Origin: Ophiura sarsii
Lineage: Eukaryota; Echinodermata; Ophiuroidea; Amphilepidida; Ophiuridae
NCBI GenBank assembly: GCA_035610835.1
Contig: CM069445.1
Coordinates: 39,756,656 to 39,820,655, forward strand
Reading direction: 5' to 3'
DNA: 64,000 bases
Shown: positions 27,401 through 42,400 of the stretch, piece by piece
Numbering within the stretch: the first letter of the stretch is position 1
Layout: each line of letters begins with the position of its first letter
Position numbers and translations under genes: made by a program
Notes under the pieces: generated by a model
The model's database searches: none
What the model was told of the DNA's origin: nothing
Seen by the model: the letters and a program-made list of their open reading frames with translations, nothing else

Positions 27401-30400
27401 AAAAAAAATTAATTGCTGCATGATTGAATAAGGAAACCTCCCTGAAGCCAGATACAATTAATTGCTGCATGATTGATAGACACACATGGTTATCCATATG
27501 GTGATGAGAGAAAACACCGTTTTATAAGCTAACTCAATGCATGAATTATTTTTTAACAGAAAAATTTAAAATATTTTTGGTGATTTTTAATAATTAAAAA
27601 TAAATAGATAAAATAAACCCACCTCATATTGCCAACCCTAAATAAAAAGGCTGTCTACCCGTTGAACAGGAATTTGTTTGTCATTCAACGGATGTGAATC
27701 AACAGAAGTCAATGAAGTAAAAATGAGATTAAATGTTGATATTTCTTTTTAATATTTTTTCCTTGATCATTGAATAATTACCTCGACAGACGATGCCATC
27801 TCCCTCGTACCCAATATTGCAAGTGCAAGTGTGCTGACCATTGCCGAGGTTGTTGCAGATGGAAGATGTGGAGCACTGAGCCGTGTTGCAAGGATCAAAT
27901 GCTACAGGAAAATAAAATAAAATGAAAAGCATGAAAATAAGGAAGACCACTATAACAAATTACACACAAATTATGTGATTTTTTCAAGCAGAATGTAGCT
28001 CTCATGCCAACATCATTAGCAGTACTTTGTTTATCTAACTCTGTGCAGTGACATCACAGCGTGTTCTAGTGATTGACCCGACAATATACACACAAGTGCC
28101 GGGATTCGTTTTTTATTACGTGTGTACTTAATCCAGTGCAAATACATCACACATGAAATAATGAGTGTGATGATTGGAATACGTTCAGACGTCACTGCAT
28201 AGAATCAGTTACTGTAAAACCAGAAATGTTCACGAGTTTGAAATTTCACGAATAACCAATTCACCGTGAATGTAACTTTGCAATGCACAGCTACAAGGTA
28301 GATTGGAAATATTTGTGGCATAACATTTTCGCGAGTAAGTACTCCTCGCAAAATTTGAATGTACGCGAACATTTCTGATTTTACAGTATATAAATTAAGT
28401 ATTTAAATGAGGTATCGAATATAAATGAATGAAGATTTGAAGGAACAACAAATCAGTGAGTCACTTATGAACGAGCGAGCTATCATACAACATAGTGTGA
28501 GCTGACTTCTGTGAATTACATTTTGGGGATAAAGTGTAATAAAATATTGATCACTATTTATATACATGGTATATTTTATTCTGATTGCAGAACCAACGGC
28601 TGAATTGGAACAATATTACATCAAAATTTAGAAATACATTCAGGAATGTGAATTAACTGAGTTTGTATGAAAAATTAAAAAGACGCCAGAAAAACCTGAA
28701 AAAGATTGTGAAATCAGGCTATAAAGTCCAAAAATGGCTGAAATAAAAAAGAAAGTGGGGAACAAACACAAAATAACCTGAATTCAGGTAAAATCTTGAA
28801 CATTCTCATGCCTGAATATTGTACCTCACTCTACTCACCTGTGCATGAGTGACCGTCTCCTGTATAACCGCTATAGCAGATGCACTGCCCATCCAAACAA
28901 CTGAAACATTATAATAAAAAGATATTGCAAAATAAGGTTAGGGTTAAAACTTGGTGACTTTTAATCAAATCCCTGAGCGATACATTTTTATTAAAGGAGG
29001 TGGGGTAGGGGGGAGGGGGTCTGCGGTGGTCTAGTGGGGGGGGGGGGGGCGTCTAGGGGGGGCAGTCAGTTTGAGGCTGATCCTTTTTTTAGGCCTTCTT
29101 TTTGTGGTTAGCGGATACTTTTTTGAGGCTGGTTCCTATTTCATGCCTAATTATAATAGAATATTTAGTATACTTACTAGGCATTTCCATCACAGTTACA
29201 CACTTGACTGCCATTATGAGCTGAAAAGGGAACACAAACAATACTAGATAAGTATAATACGACAAATGGATCCATTTCCGCAAAAACTTTTCATCACAGA
29301 GTTGTATCACATTTTTAACCAACCCATCATGGGTGTTTACATAAACACCACATGGGGATCACATGAACATCATGCAGGTATCACATGTATGATACATTGG
29401 TGCATACCGGCATGATATCACGGTTGAAAAGAGATAACAGATTCATTTCCTGAAACTTGACATCGCCTAAAGAATCAGGCAAGCGAGCCTTCGGTGGTAT
29501 TTGACTAGCTAGCTGTGGGCATAGGTCATTTAGGGGTTGAATTGAACAATATACCCAAACCCCACTTTTATAAGAAAAAGTAAATAGACCTACTTTAATA
29601 TCCGTGGACCAGAATTTGGCACAATTCTGGAAATGACCAGAAGTAGCAAAATTTGACTAAATTTGCATATTTCTGTCAACTCATATTCATCACGTAAAAG
29701 TACCTACCCACAATCCCCCTCCCCACCCTCTGGACTTGTTACCCTAAGAATTTGATGGCCAATACTTACGAGTATTGCAGTCTATACCAGACCAGCCCTG
29801 ATCACACCGGCAATATCCATTACCGTCTATGCCATCTCTACACAATCCATGCACACATTGGCACTCTATGGATGAGGATAATTGAGAAATTAACACACAA
29901 AAAGTTCAATTATGTTATCAACAACAATATATACAGTAATCATTAACATTACTACATCCATTGATGGTAACTATGCCCATGTAATTTGAATTGCCAACTG
30001 TCCCAATGTTAACATACTGCCCAGCACACTGCTCAGCTGTTTCTAAATAAAGAGAATATGCGGTTGATCAACTTGACCTTTAATTTTGCAAACATTGGCC
30101 TTTTTATCGCTGAAGAAGGCAGCAGACTTGAGTTGTTGAAACATAACAGATTTTTTTTAAATTACATTTCTTTTTGGATTTGTCTTAGCTCATTAAAAAA
30201 AGAGTTAAATATTCTACATAAACCAAATAACACCCAAAACACAAGCAAATGAAACATGATAGACCAAAACTCTTTGCTTTATTCGTATGATTACTATAGA
30301 TTTCTTGTCCCTTACCTTGCTGACATTGGCTCCCATAGTAGCCATCTAAACACCCCTCACAAGACGTCCCTTGAAATCCAGGCAGACATTGGCACGCACC

Positions 30401-33400
30401 GGTACCGTTCACTCCGGACATACAAGATCCGTGACCATTACAGGGTGTCCGCCAACCACCGGGACATTCTGTTAAGCGGTAGGATAGGGGAAGGGGAGAA
30501 AAAAATGATATAACATCGATTAAATACAAAGAAGATTAGACTAATTTTTTTTTTTAAATGCTAAGACGCAAGGCTCAAGATAACAGTTTTTTAACCGGGA
30601 GCTACTTTTTTCAAAAGTAGCGCTCGGATCAGGGGGATTTATTGAGAACCAGGAGCTACTTTTAGTCTACCGGGAGCTAACCTTTTTTTAAACCATTAAG
30701 CTTAAGCAAAATTCGATGTTTTAGGCAAGCTTCCCGGGCGCTTGTTTGGACAAAATATCAGCGCTCGGTTGTTTACTTTTCAACATTACCGGGCGCTTTG
30801 GCAGAAGGACCGAGGGGTAAAAATCGCCCAGCGCCCGCTTATCTTGAGCCTTGCTAAGACGTAAGAACTTGGGTATATATGAATCAACTTTCCCCTGCAA
30901 GTTAATTGCTATTTTTTACAAAAGTGTTTAGTGTTTGAAACTGGTTGTATTTCTGAAATAAAGTTTAAAAACAATTCTACTCAATGCCAGCATCTTTTGC
31001 AACAGATTTTCAAAAAGCCATGCCTTTAGCTTATAGATACCTAAAAGTCTATGAGATGATATTTTATCTTGTTTTCCAAAATAAAATATTGATCAAATAC
31101 TAAGCCAAAGATTACATTTAATTTGAATTCAAAAAACTGAAAGTGTGAAATAATTAACGTCCATGAACATTGAAAACATATTTAATTCATTTCACTTTAC
31201 TTTTGATGTGGAGCAGTCAAGGCCCGTTCATAATGCTATCGATAGGCGTTGCCAGATGTCGACGGACATTAGGCGCTTGAGTAGTACTTTTATCCACCGA
31301 CGTTGACGGACACCCAACCCAATGACGGGTGTATGAACGGACCTTTAAAAGTCACACAGTTTGCTTATTATTGTGATTGAGGTTTAATAGCTACCACAAA
31401 CTATTGAAAGTTTAATAGAAATGTTGGTCCTGGCACTTTTTTAAATATGATCATAATACATGTATAGTAAGACTCATGTATTTGTCACGAGAATACGAAA
31501 ATGATTATAATGATTGCCCTTACCTTTACATTCACTGCCATAAAAGCCACTGCAGCACTGTGGGAACTACAAAAAGATAGACATATGTTAGGCAAAGAAA
31601 AGGAAATTTGTCACAGGTATATGTTAGACAAAAAAAGAAGTAAATTTGTCACAGGTTCCATGGTAATCATCTTTTCAAAATCACAATATATGCGTGCAAC
31701 ATTTTGTGCACTTCTCAACAGTGCATAGAAGGTTACAATAGTTGCAATGATCCATTTGGCATTTACTCTATTTCAAACATTATGGGCAAAATTGTTTGAA
31801 TAAACTTAGAAAACCTTGGAATTTACTCTATTTCAAACATTATGGGCAAAATTGTTTGAATAAACTTAGAAAACCTTGGAACAGACGTTATAATGTATTT
31901 TCCATGACTGCAATTTGATTTGCAAATGGGATCTACCACTCGTCATACTCTCATGGTTCAGTTCAACAAACAATGAAACAACCAAACAAATGGGGAAAAA
32001 GGCACTAAGTAAAAGCTCTAAACCAACAAACTTACATATGTGATCTTGACACACTGCACGCTACATCCCTCTCTGTAAAACGTCCTGCCGAACAACTCCT
32101 CCGTATAGCGGCAACTCGTCTGCGCTGATTCATCCTGAAATTTGGAGAGAGACAAATATCCAGGTGAAGGGTTTTGTCAAAATATTGGTAAACAGAGCCA
32201 AAATTGAGGTGGGATGGAATTATTGATAAGGAGTGCGAGAAAGATGCATGATACTGCATATGTGGTCATTTTTGCGAGGGTTTTATTTTCATGAATTCCG
32301 CGAGTGGACATGAAAACACAAAAATATAAACACACACAAATATTTGTTTGCAATAGAGTTACATTATAATTATTGTGGAAACCGCGAAATTTAAGTCTTG
32401 CACATTTTCCAAAAACTATAAGATCACAAAATATCTGTATGCGAAAAATTATCACTTATAGAGTACATCAATTGGAGAATCCATTGAGATCAGAAGAAGG
32501 AAGGACAGCCATCATGAACAGGGACGAGGGGGCTTATTTCCTATGTCACATATATGACCCTTTCCTCAACAACAGGATGCCACCTAGAGGCGAAAGACAG
32601 ATGATGAAATCACTATCATTCTCAAAACTGTCGAAATTGACTACCAGCAGCACAACAATTTTGAATACAATTTATTCTGTTAAAATAAACAGTCAGGTTC
32701 CAAAGCGACTGCAATAACTATGTTTCCTTTCATCTTCATGCTCCCGATAGTGAGATTCAAAACTGTCAACGTCAGTCAGTGTTTTTGGTTTTGATTTTGG
32801 AAATTGAATCCTCTCTAACATGTTTGTACTAAACCTGATGAATTTGTTCCAGAGATCAGGATTTTTAGTTGCAGTTACACTACTTACCACTGGCATGCTT
32901 CCACCGGGGCAGTCTGGTACTGAATTGCAGGCGATGCATGTACTCTGTGAGAATCAAGAAGACAAATATGAATAACAAAATATACTTACAGTGCCAGTAA
33001 CAACTGTAAGAGGCCTACATTCTGACATTTTGACATCAACCTTACCAAAGGCAGGACAATCCCTTCTCTCATTAATTTCGCAATTTATGCAATTCTATAA
33101 CAAATGTCTGAACTTAAAGGGAAATAATGGGGGGGGGGAAATATTTTGTATGACATCATTTGATGATCCCAAATCTGAAATATCTGTAAGTAAATGCTGT
33201 ATCGCCACATTATCCATAGAAATGAAATAGATACACCAGACTTCCTCTTTAAAACTAAAGAATGTAATGTGATGTGTGCCTTTAGCTTGCCCATGGGTTC
33301 TCAGAGATGGTGTGTACATAATCACCCGCTAGTTATTAAACACATTCAGAGCAACAGTAAAGCATTAATCTTGACACAGCCACGGTATAGATTATGTCAC

Positions 33401-36400
33401 CTCTTGTTGATTAACAATGCCCGGTTCCATTCCATGCATGAAGGAACATGAATTGACTGTTTTATTGAATGCTGTTGTTATAGATGACTGGTTTGGTTTA
33501 GTGTATGGTTTATACTGACACTCCCTTCGTATGTGCATGCATACCAGTAGGCAAGCTTTTGTCTGGCTAAGCAATTCGCAGGCACATCGGCAGGCAAGCT
33601 TTTGTTTGCTTGGCTGCTATGACGTTACAGGTGACATTATCTATAGAGTAGTAACTATTTCAAATGCCATAAATAACAGCAATGGTGGCAAACTCTGGGT
33701 ATCTTCCTTACTATTAATATAGTTGAAGATTACTTACTTGGAAGTATGAAGTCCTGTTGAAATCACACTTATTTGGTATGGGATTGAGTACATCAAGTAG
33801 GCCGTGTACTACGCCCTTGTCTGTAAAAATATCCTCTGTTACAACAGGAACTGTATTGATGTAGATGAATGTGTGTGACACCTATAATGGATAGAAAATG
33901 TTGATATCAAATATTAAAGGCATGTGTGTAAGAAGTCATGTCTACTCATAGGATAGGCAACACAAAAAATACCCTAGGGCCCAATTGGCCATTTTAAGTA
34001 TGAGAATGATTTTGTTTACAAAAAATATATATATTAAAAAACAAATTGACAATATTCCACACAAAACTCCATTTTTATTGTTGAAATTATGAAACATTTT
34101 GAAAATTGTTGCAAATACACCAACATTTTCTTCATGACATTGTTACAAAAAAATGCCTGACCAACTGACCCTATCTGAGAGGTCTATTTGCCTGTAGAAC
34201 AAGGTGGGTTTTTTCCATCTTCTTACAGGTTCTGTTAAAATTCTATTAACGGTTGCGTTTACATCTTTTACAGTGAAACGTCAGGTCAGATTATCAGTCA
34301 AAGGTCAAGTTACGGGTCATCCAAGGTCAAGTTATGGTCACTTTAAAGTTCAAGTTACCTGATAGTCTAAGCTCACATCCACATGGAGTTTCAGTTCAAA
34401 TGTATGTCCTAGCATAGAGTTGACTTGTTTATCATAGTTCAGATCAGTCAAAGGTCGAGTTAGGGTCAGTCAACAGGTCAGATTATACCTGATACCCTAT
34501 GTTCAACATCCATATGGACTTGGAGTTATTTGAAAGTTATGTGCTAGCATAGAGTTAACATGTAGACCAGAAGTCCGATCAGTCAAAGGTCAAGTTAAGA
34601 TCATCATCAAAGGTCAATTTAGGGTGACCTGAAAAGGTCAAGTTACCTGATAGTTTAGATCCACATGGAATTTGAGTTCAAAGTTATGTCCAAGCATAGA
34701 GCTGACATGTATATCATAGGTCAGATCAAAGGTCAAGTTAGGCCTATCAGTCCAGTCAGAGGTCATCAGTCTAATAAAAGGTCAAATTAGGGTCATCCAT
34801 CAAAGGCAGTTAACCCTAACCCTAGAATCGTAGAAGTGGGGATGGATCAAAGATCAGGGGAGGGAGTTAAATGGGGGATCAAAATAATTATGTCCGCCAC
34901 CCCCGGCGTGACAAGCGTGTCATAAGCGAGTGCACCAAGTTGTGTGAGAGCACCTAGAAGTGCAGCAGCTGCTGGTCGTGTTGTTCTGTGGTGTAGGAGA
35001 GTAAGGGTTATAAAGTTACAAAAAAGGAGCTGTAATATCCCTAACCCTAGAATCATAGCAGTGGGGATGGATCGAAGAACAGGGGGAGGGGGTTAGATGG
35101 GGGGACCAAAACAATTATGTCCGCCACCCCAGGAAATTGATCCCGGGTCGCCAGCGTGACAGGCGAGTAAAACTAACACGGCACCGCGAGTGCTGGGCTT
35201 GCCAGGCTAAATTTTTGCACACCGTATATTCCCGGGGTTTAGTGCACCAGGGTTGTGTGTGCGCTCCTAAAAGTGCTGCTTGCCGTGTTGTTCCTTGTGG
35301 TGTAGGAGGGTTAGGGTTATGGGTTATCTTAAAGGTGAATTACCTGATAGTCTATGTCCACATCCAAATTAACTCGAAGTTGAAAGTTGTGTCCTAGCAT
35401 AGAGTTAACATGTAGACCATCTGTCAGGTCACTAGATTCCAGACTCTCACCAAGCACAATGTGAAATTTAAGAATATCAAGAGTCTGAAAGGGAAAAAAA
35501 TAAATGAAACATATAGTCGTTGTTTTCACAAAAATGTGCAATATTCATCTATGACAAAGTGGGAAAACGTGGGTGGGGGAAATTTATCAAAGGCGGTCAT
35601 GTTCTTTCTGAAAATAATTTTTTTTTTTAATTGGAATCGCAATTTCTAGTGTCAAACAGCCAAAATATGTAATTAAAAAACATCACCGAAAATTTGGCTA
35701 AATAGTTTAAACATTTTAAAACCCGAAGCATATTTAATTTGGAAATTTCAAGTAGCTTTACTAAAAATGAGCAAGAATCTTACTATAGATTAATCATTTG
35801 GAAATATTAGTTTTTCCTCTCTCCATGCGCAGTAGTAATCCAAGCTTACACCATAATTAGCGCACGCCTTATGCATATGGCGGACAATTCGCTTGTTACC
35901 TTCACAGTCCGAATCTGTATTCATTCACTGCTGTAAGGAGCCTTACCAATTTGGAGCTTCAGTCAAACTTTTCTTACCATTCTTTCTAATCCCCACGATT
36001 CCACAGCGCTATTGCCAGGGATAAAGAGAGTGTAGGATTCTGCTGCCTCCAGTACAGCAAGTAAGCCGCTATCCTGAAATATCAACACACAATATCAAGA
36101 TGACAAAATAATTGACTTTACAGTCTTTAGCATCGTTTGTTTGCTTGAGTTTAAGTTGATACAGCAAAGGAATCTTTTGTGTACATGTGTTGTGTCTTTC
36201 TATTATTTAATTTATTTTCTTTAACACTGGGATCAATTTTTAGAATTGTACAATATTTCAGGATTTTTCTTTCTTTTTAATTTAATTTATTTACTTGTAC
36301 ATTGTGATCAATTTTCAGAATTGTTGACAACAAATCTTGGTCCTTTAGGCACATCTATTTCAAACCAACTGGAAAAGGACCTCGGAAGGAAGGCACTGAT

Positions 36401-39400
36401 ATTGCAAACAGGACACCCTCTTCTCCCTTTTTCAATATTTGTTTTTAAATTCACAAACTCTTTTTCTACTATTTGGCCAACTGTAGCACAGGATTTTTAT
36501 TTTGACCTTTGAACTCTTATATCTTTACCTGTAGCATCGTCATGAAATTGTCATAGTTGGTGTGGCCCATCATCACGTTAGACAACCCGGAATACTCAGG
36601 TGCCTCCGGAAAAATACTAGAAGGGCTACCAAAACCACCATCGTAATCGTCTCCGTGGACTGGCAATATCTAGGAAAAAGATGGGGGAAATAGCAGACAG
36701 AAGTTGTTAGAACTCTGATAATTGCTTAAAGTCAAGTCTGATTTTTTGAGACGAGACAGAGCTGAGTATAAAAAGGTTGTTGGATTTAAATCGTGGCACA
36801 AGTAGCCCAATTCAACACAAGGGACTGTTTAGAGGTTTCTATGTAGAGGTAGGAAATACTAAACTTACATGAATGATTTTCTTAGAATTTATTGACTCAA
36901 TTGTTTGAATGGCACTCAGTTTCAAAAAGGTTTTAACCTCTTGTTACAAACTCATATTCGATTAACTCATCTATTTCTTGACTTGTTGACAAAACAAATG
37001 AAAAACACATATTATTATTATTCTTTTTTTACCTTATAAAGCTTTAAAAATCAAAACGTAATAAAGCAATTGACAATCATTGGAGAAAACATTCTAAAAC
37101 AAACACATCCTACCTGATCTATGATGTGGATGATGCCGTTGGACGCTACTATGTCTGTCAAATTTAACCGGGCGTCGACTTGATCTATACATACAGACTG
37201 AAAGGGAAGAATTAAAGAAATGTGCCTAATATGAACCATCATTCGCAAGACTAAGATTATTCCCAAAATTTACAACAAACCAATGACATCAAGGGATCTA
37301 TTCGTCAATATTTTGTTCCTGTTTTGTTAGCACCAGTAATTCTACACTGCACAAGATCAACAACAGCACCCTTGGCATTTACGTCCTATTTGAGGATCCT
37401 GCTAAGTATTCAACGTAAATGTAAACGGATCTCCACTGATGCCCAAACCCCACTCTTTTTTGATTTCTGTTAATTTATCAACATCACTGATGTACCCAAC
37501 AAAATTAAAATCGGCCCTCTCTACCCCTCCAATTAGACCCCTTCATCCACAACTCCTGTTACAACTTATTCAAGTATATCCAAGGTTCATATACCCAAGA
37601 TCTAAGAAAATGTATCCAGGTGTGATCCATGTGACACCCATGTGATGTCCATATGATACCCTTGTGGCACCCATGTGACACCCATGATACATCCAGTGCT
37701 GACATTTTTCAAATTTTTCTTGAGGTGCAAAATTGCACCTTACCTCTGAGGTAAAGGTGCAATTCCTTCAAGTCAAGGTGCAATTCTAGGTGAATCGCGA
37801 TAGCAACTTGATTTAGGCTGAACAACTTGTATCGCTATTTTGCACCAGCCTTTGAAAGTTGCATCGCAGTTGATGATTTTTAAGGTGCAAATTGCGATGC
37901 GATACTGGAAATTTGCAGGTCTGCCCCCATGTGATATCCATGATTTAACAATGGTTCAGTTTGATTTATACATGCCGACGACAAGGAAAAGGATGAGGGG
38001 AAAATAAGTCATACTGGATCTTCAAAATTAGGATTTCTCATCATTCTTATTTTCTCATTGTTATGTAATTAACAGATATTGCATGAGTCATAACAGGAAG
38101 TAAAGTTGTAAAAAAATGTGTAGATCCTTGAACGGGCCTACCTCTTCACAACGTGAGATCAGTAGATTAACCGAGTACAGCCAAGTGGGAAGCCAAGATT
38201 CATTACTCTCGGCTATTTCTAGGAGACGTCCCTCTTTATATGATCCTCGCACAATGTGCTTCCTGTGAAGATCAAAAAGATATGCATATATTTATCAGCA
38301 ATTGACTAATTATTCTTCAAATATTGAAAACATTTTTTTTAAATTTCCAAATGTTTCGAATGTAATTGTAAATTTCTGACAATTTTTCAAATGTTTAAAT
38401 TTTAAAAAAGACAAAACATTTCCTCACAAAAAAAACATAACGCTTCAGGAAATTGTTAAAACTTTAGTATGAAAAATGAGTCAAACAACCTCACCTGACA
38501 ATGGCTTCCCATTCTAAATTCTCCAGCTGTGTCTCAGACAGACCCTCAAAGGCGCTATCTCTAGGTACAAACACTGTGACATCAGTTTCTGTCAGCGCCA
38601 GTGACCCCAACAGACCAACTCTCTTTAGACAACAATACACATGTAAATAAGTGAATGATATCAGTAATATAAGTAGGTACTTTAAGGTTTTTTATTATAT
38701 TTGTATAATAAAGGGTAGAATTCATGACATATGATATGATCTTTTTTTGCCTTCTCCTTGAAGGTGTATGTACAGAAATGTAACTATTATATAGTTTGAT
38801 CAGTTCCAAATTGGCAACACTTACCACGCTTGTATTTATTCACAGGGCTGACTGTACGCCACGCACAACATACACGCATAACCATTGCACTTATATCTGC
38901 TTACAATGCGTGGATGCACACTGAAACCTTTTTTATGTGTGACAGAAGGGATCATTTTTGTGGGCAGATGTATAATATAATAGTCTAACAAAAAGTCTCA
39001 GATCTTGCCAATTTGGAACTGATTAAACTATAGGCCAGTTTCATCAGGTACACATCAGTATGTTCCCTACATATTCAGCAATCTGGTTTTGAAAGCCCTG
39101 TTTGTCCTGTTATTTAGTGGTTTTACTCGCACTCCAATGGGTACAAATGTACCTCATTCCAGTGACATTTGTCACATCATATATCATTTGGAGATTCCTC
39201 TTTGGGAGGTGCACACTAAAAGCTAAGTACAAAAACTTGGTTACAAATTTGGTCCTTGACACACCTTTAATTTGGAACTGCTTTTAACTCAATTCCTTGA
39301 GAACTACCTGCTGATTAGTCAGAAATACATCATTTATTGCACCAATCAGAGACATTGTTAGAATAAATGTATCCCTAATAAAGATTGGAGTGAAATATTT

Positions 39401-42400
39401 ACAAAGCAGTAATTTAACTGGATTTCCAAATGAGTATAGGCCTAACTCCAAACCAATCAATTTGCCCTTAATACCCTGGTGATTCTTGCATTTGTATTTC
39501 ATTATTGGGTATTCCAGCACAGAATCTGAACAAAATAAACAACTTACCTGAAGTTTGTCGTAAAACTGCCGAGCAATCGGTAAAGTAGACAGTTCCTGCA
39601 CATTAACAGAATAATAATGAGGAAATGAGATAAGCTTTCAGTTACAAAAGTTCCATTTATATGATTTAAGCAACCACTTATGCCCTTTTTAAGACACAAT
39701 TAAAAGTAACTAAGTCATAGTCACCAGCATTACATACTCTATATTCTCTAGGGCATTGCAATTTTTAAAGGGGTGTTTATTAGAATCAAATTTTCAACAA
39801 AATTTTGAAATTCAAGATGGCAGCCGCCATATACGGTAACCATCGCTATGATAGTGCACCTGTAAGTGCATTTTCATGCCAAAATGTGATTAAATTAGTT
39901 GTTTTAATACATAGGGCCAACAAAATAAAATACTTTGTCTCAGCGCCTTTTGGCTTAAAACCGATGTGCTATGCTATTTGTTTTAAATTCTTTTTTAACC
40001 AAAATAAGCTATTCTATGTCCTATGCGATTTTCTTTTATTTGATTTTTTATAAAAATATAGAATATGGTGTCAAAAAGCACTAATACTAAAACATGACAT
40101 TTAAAAAACCCAAAGACTTCATGATCTCTATTTGTATCTTTACAGTACAGTAAACACAATATTTTTCTTTTAGGGACTTACCACTGCTATGTTGGTGTAA
40201 CAGGTCAATCCATCACCTTCGTAGCCTCTTCTGCACCTGCATTGCACCATACCCGGCCCCTCATATTCACAGGCAGCCTATAAATAATAGGAGACAGAAC
40301 AGAAGAAAATTACTTAAGTTATATTCTACAGGGCCTGTATTCATGAATATAATTCAGTCTTGGCTGGATTTTTTAAACCCAGGACTATGTCCAGCCGTGA
40401 AGGACTACAAATTGTTCCATTTCCCTCCCTTTAAAAAACTACACAAAGGTGCAACTTAGAAAGTCTAAAAGAGTTGGATTACTTTTTTGCGCAGAGAGAT
40501 AAATTCTGCATTTTTATTACTAATTTTGAACCGAGTACTGTTAAACTTGTAATTTGTGCGCGATTAATTATTCTTGCTTAGCCGATTTAAAACTATTGTG
40601 CGCGTTTTTGAATTTCCGATTTGTAGCTTCATCACTTTATACGCAACAGAAATATAAATAAATGTAGTGCAAACATTTCTACTTTCACAGTAAACTATAA
40701 AGCTTTAGCGATTAATACAGGGCCTGGTTTTACCTGTGGATGACAACCTCCATTCTCCATGGTGCATCTGTTTATTGGTTCACAGTACTGGCCTGTACCA
40801 GAGTAGCCATTTTTACATTCACAATTATTCTGAAAGAAACAAACACATAATGGAGCATTCTACAATCAATTTCAGCTCATATGGTGGCTATATCTTGCTA
40901 GACGTCCCGTATGGAATAAACTGTGAACTACATATACTACAACACATTTTAATTGTTATGAGCAGGCGCACATCAGCTACAGGTCATCTAGCAAGACATT
41001 GCCCATACGGCCAAGACAACAACAATAATTTGGTTAAAGTCTTATATAGCTGGCTTCTCTACTTCGTGTCACTTCAATTTTGGGAGGATACATCTGCAAA
41101 TATTGTACTGAACGCATCATGATATCGTGCACATATCTACAACACAATGGCGTTTGCATCCTCTTGATCACGTGTTGTGGAAGTGCTGCGCGTCTATCAC
41201 TAAACGTCACCTCCCAACTTAAGCCGATAACAGTACATAGGCTATTTATGATTTACACAATGTGAATGAATTCATAATCAAGCAAGGAAAACCACTGGGA
41301 TATGGCCAATAGAAAACAAGTGGTGGGCAAATGTACCTGGCACCTGTCACTGCATGTGACATAGAGTATCATCTAAGGAGGTCTAGAAGGTTGTGTGGTT
41401 TAATTCAATATTTATGATTAGTCCAAGTAGCCCCAAAAGGCAAAATTTATTTCTAATAACTATGCAACAAAAGGGTACACAAATTTGCACAATTCAACAA
41501 GTAGTTAGTTAATGGTTAGCTATAGTTTTAGCGTAAGGCAAAACAAATTATATGTTGTGTTGCCCTCAAGTGCCAAAATTTAAAATCGGGTCTGTCTGTC
41601 GGAATTTTTTTCTTCTTTTTTTCCAAACATTTTTTTTCACATCTTTTTCCAAACATTTTTTTTTTGGGCTGATTATGTCAAGACAAAATTGGTTAAGGCC
41701 CAAATGTCAATTTAACTAATGTTTCTAGTGTGACAGTAGTCTAAAAAACATTTATTTAGGCTTACTTATTCATTTCAAGCAAGATGTAGTTACATTTAGA
41801 CACTTTTAATCAAATTTAAATCTAATAAAAAAAAAAGGAGACCCTAGTTTTTACGATTTTAGGGTCGGTAGCTGAGGGCAACACAACTTCTTTTCTTTTT
41901 TTGGCCTTATGAGTACATTTATTACTTCTTGAGCACTGTAGTCCCTGTACATTCAAATAAGTCAAATAAAACCAAAGCCAATGGAGCAACACTTACCGAG
42001 CCTGGAGATGTGTAGATGCAGGAAGCATTACTATGGCAACCCCCATGATCTTCTTTGGTGCAAGGATTAAGAGGGACGCATTCATACCCATCGCCTTCCC
42101 ACAATTCATTGCAGTCACACCTATGTAAACCACTTCCCCGGTTCACACAGTGTGCCTAAAAAATAATGCAATAGTGATATAACGTAATTGTTCTGTCAAA
42201 ACCCTTGTATGTTTATCTGGCCCTCAGCATGTATAAAGGGAAACTGTCCAAAGGTTATGCATTGAAAGCAGGGGTGTACATAGTACCCGCCTGCACGCCC
42301 GTGGCAGATGAATTTTACGCCGGGCGGGTAACTTTTGTAAAACACAGGCACGGCTGGCTGGTAAGAATGTTGCTGTTGGTAAACATTTTGGGCCCACAGA

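Larger units (their letters stand above)
34240..34820. repeat. Array built from half-exon 26 copies and GGTCAAGTTA spacers
   Basis: Three degenerate units of about 130-160 bp, each with a copy of the 3' half of exon 26 plus the donor, separated by spacers rich in AAAGGTCAAGTTAGGGTCA. It lies in the intron after exon 26. Confidence 0.85.

Noticed and set aside
29953..30045. Open stretch between exons 31 and 32 with an acceptor-like AG, reading ETAEQCAGQYVNIGTVGNSN
   Set aside because: Exons 31 and 32 join in phase without it and no good donor follows. The slight likeness to the end of exon 2 (QYVSIGTG) is probably chance.
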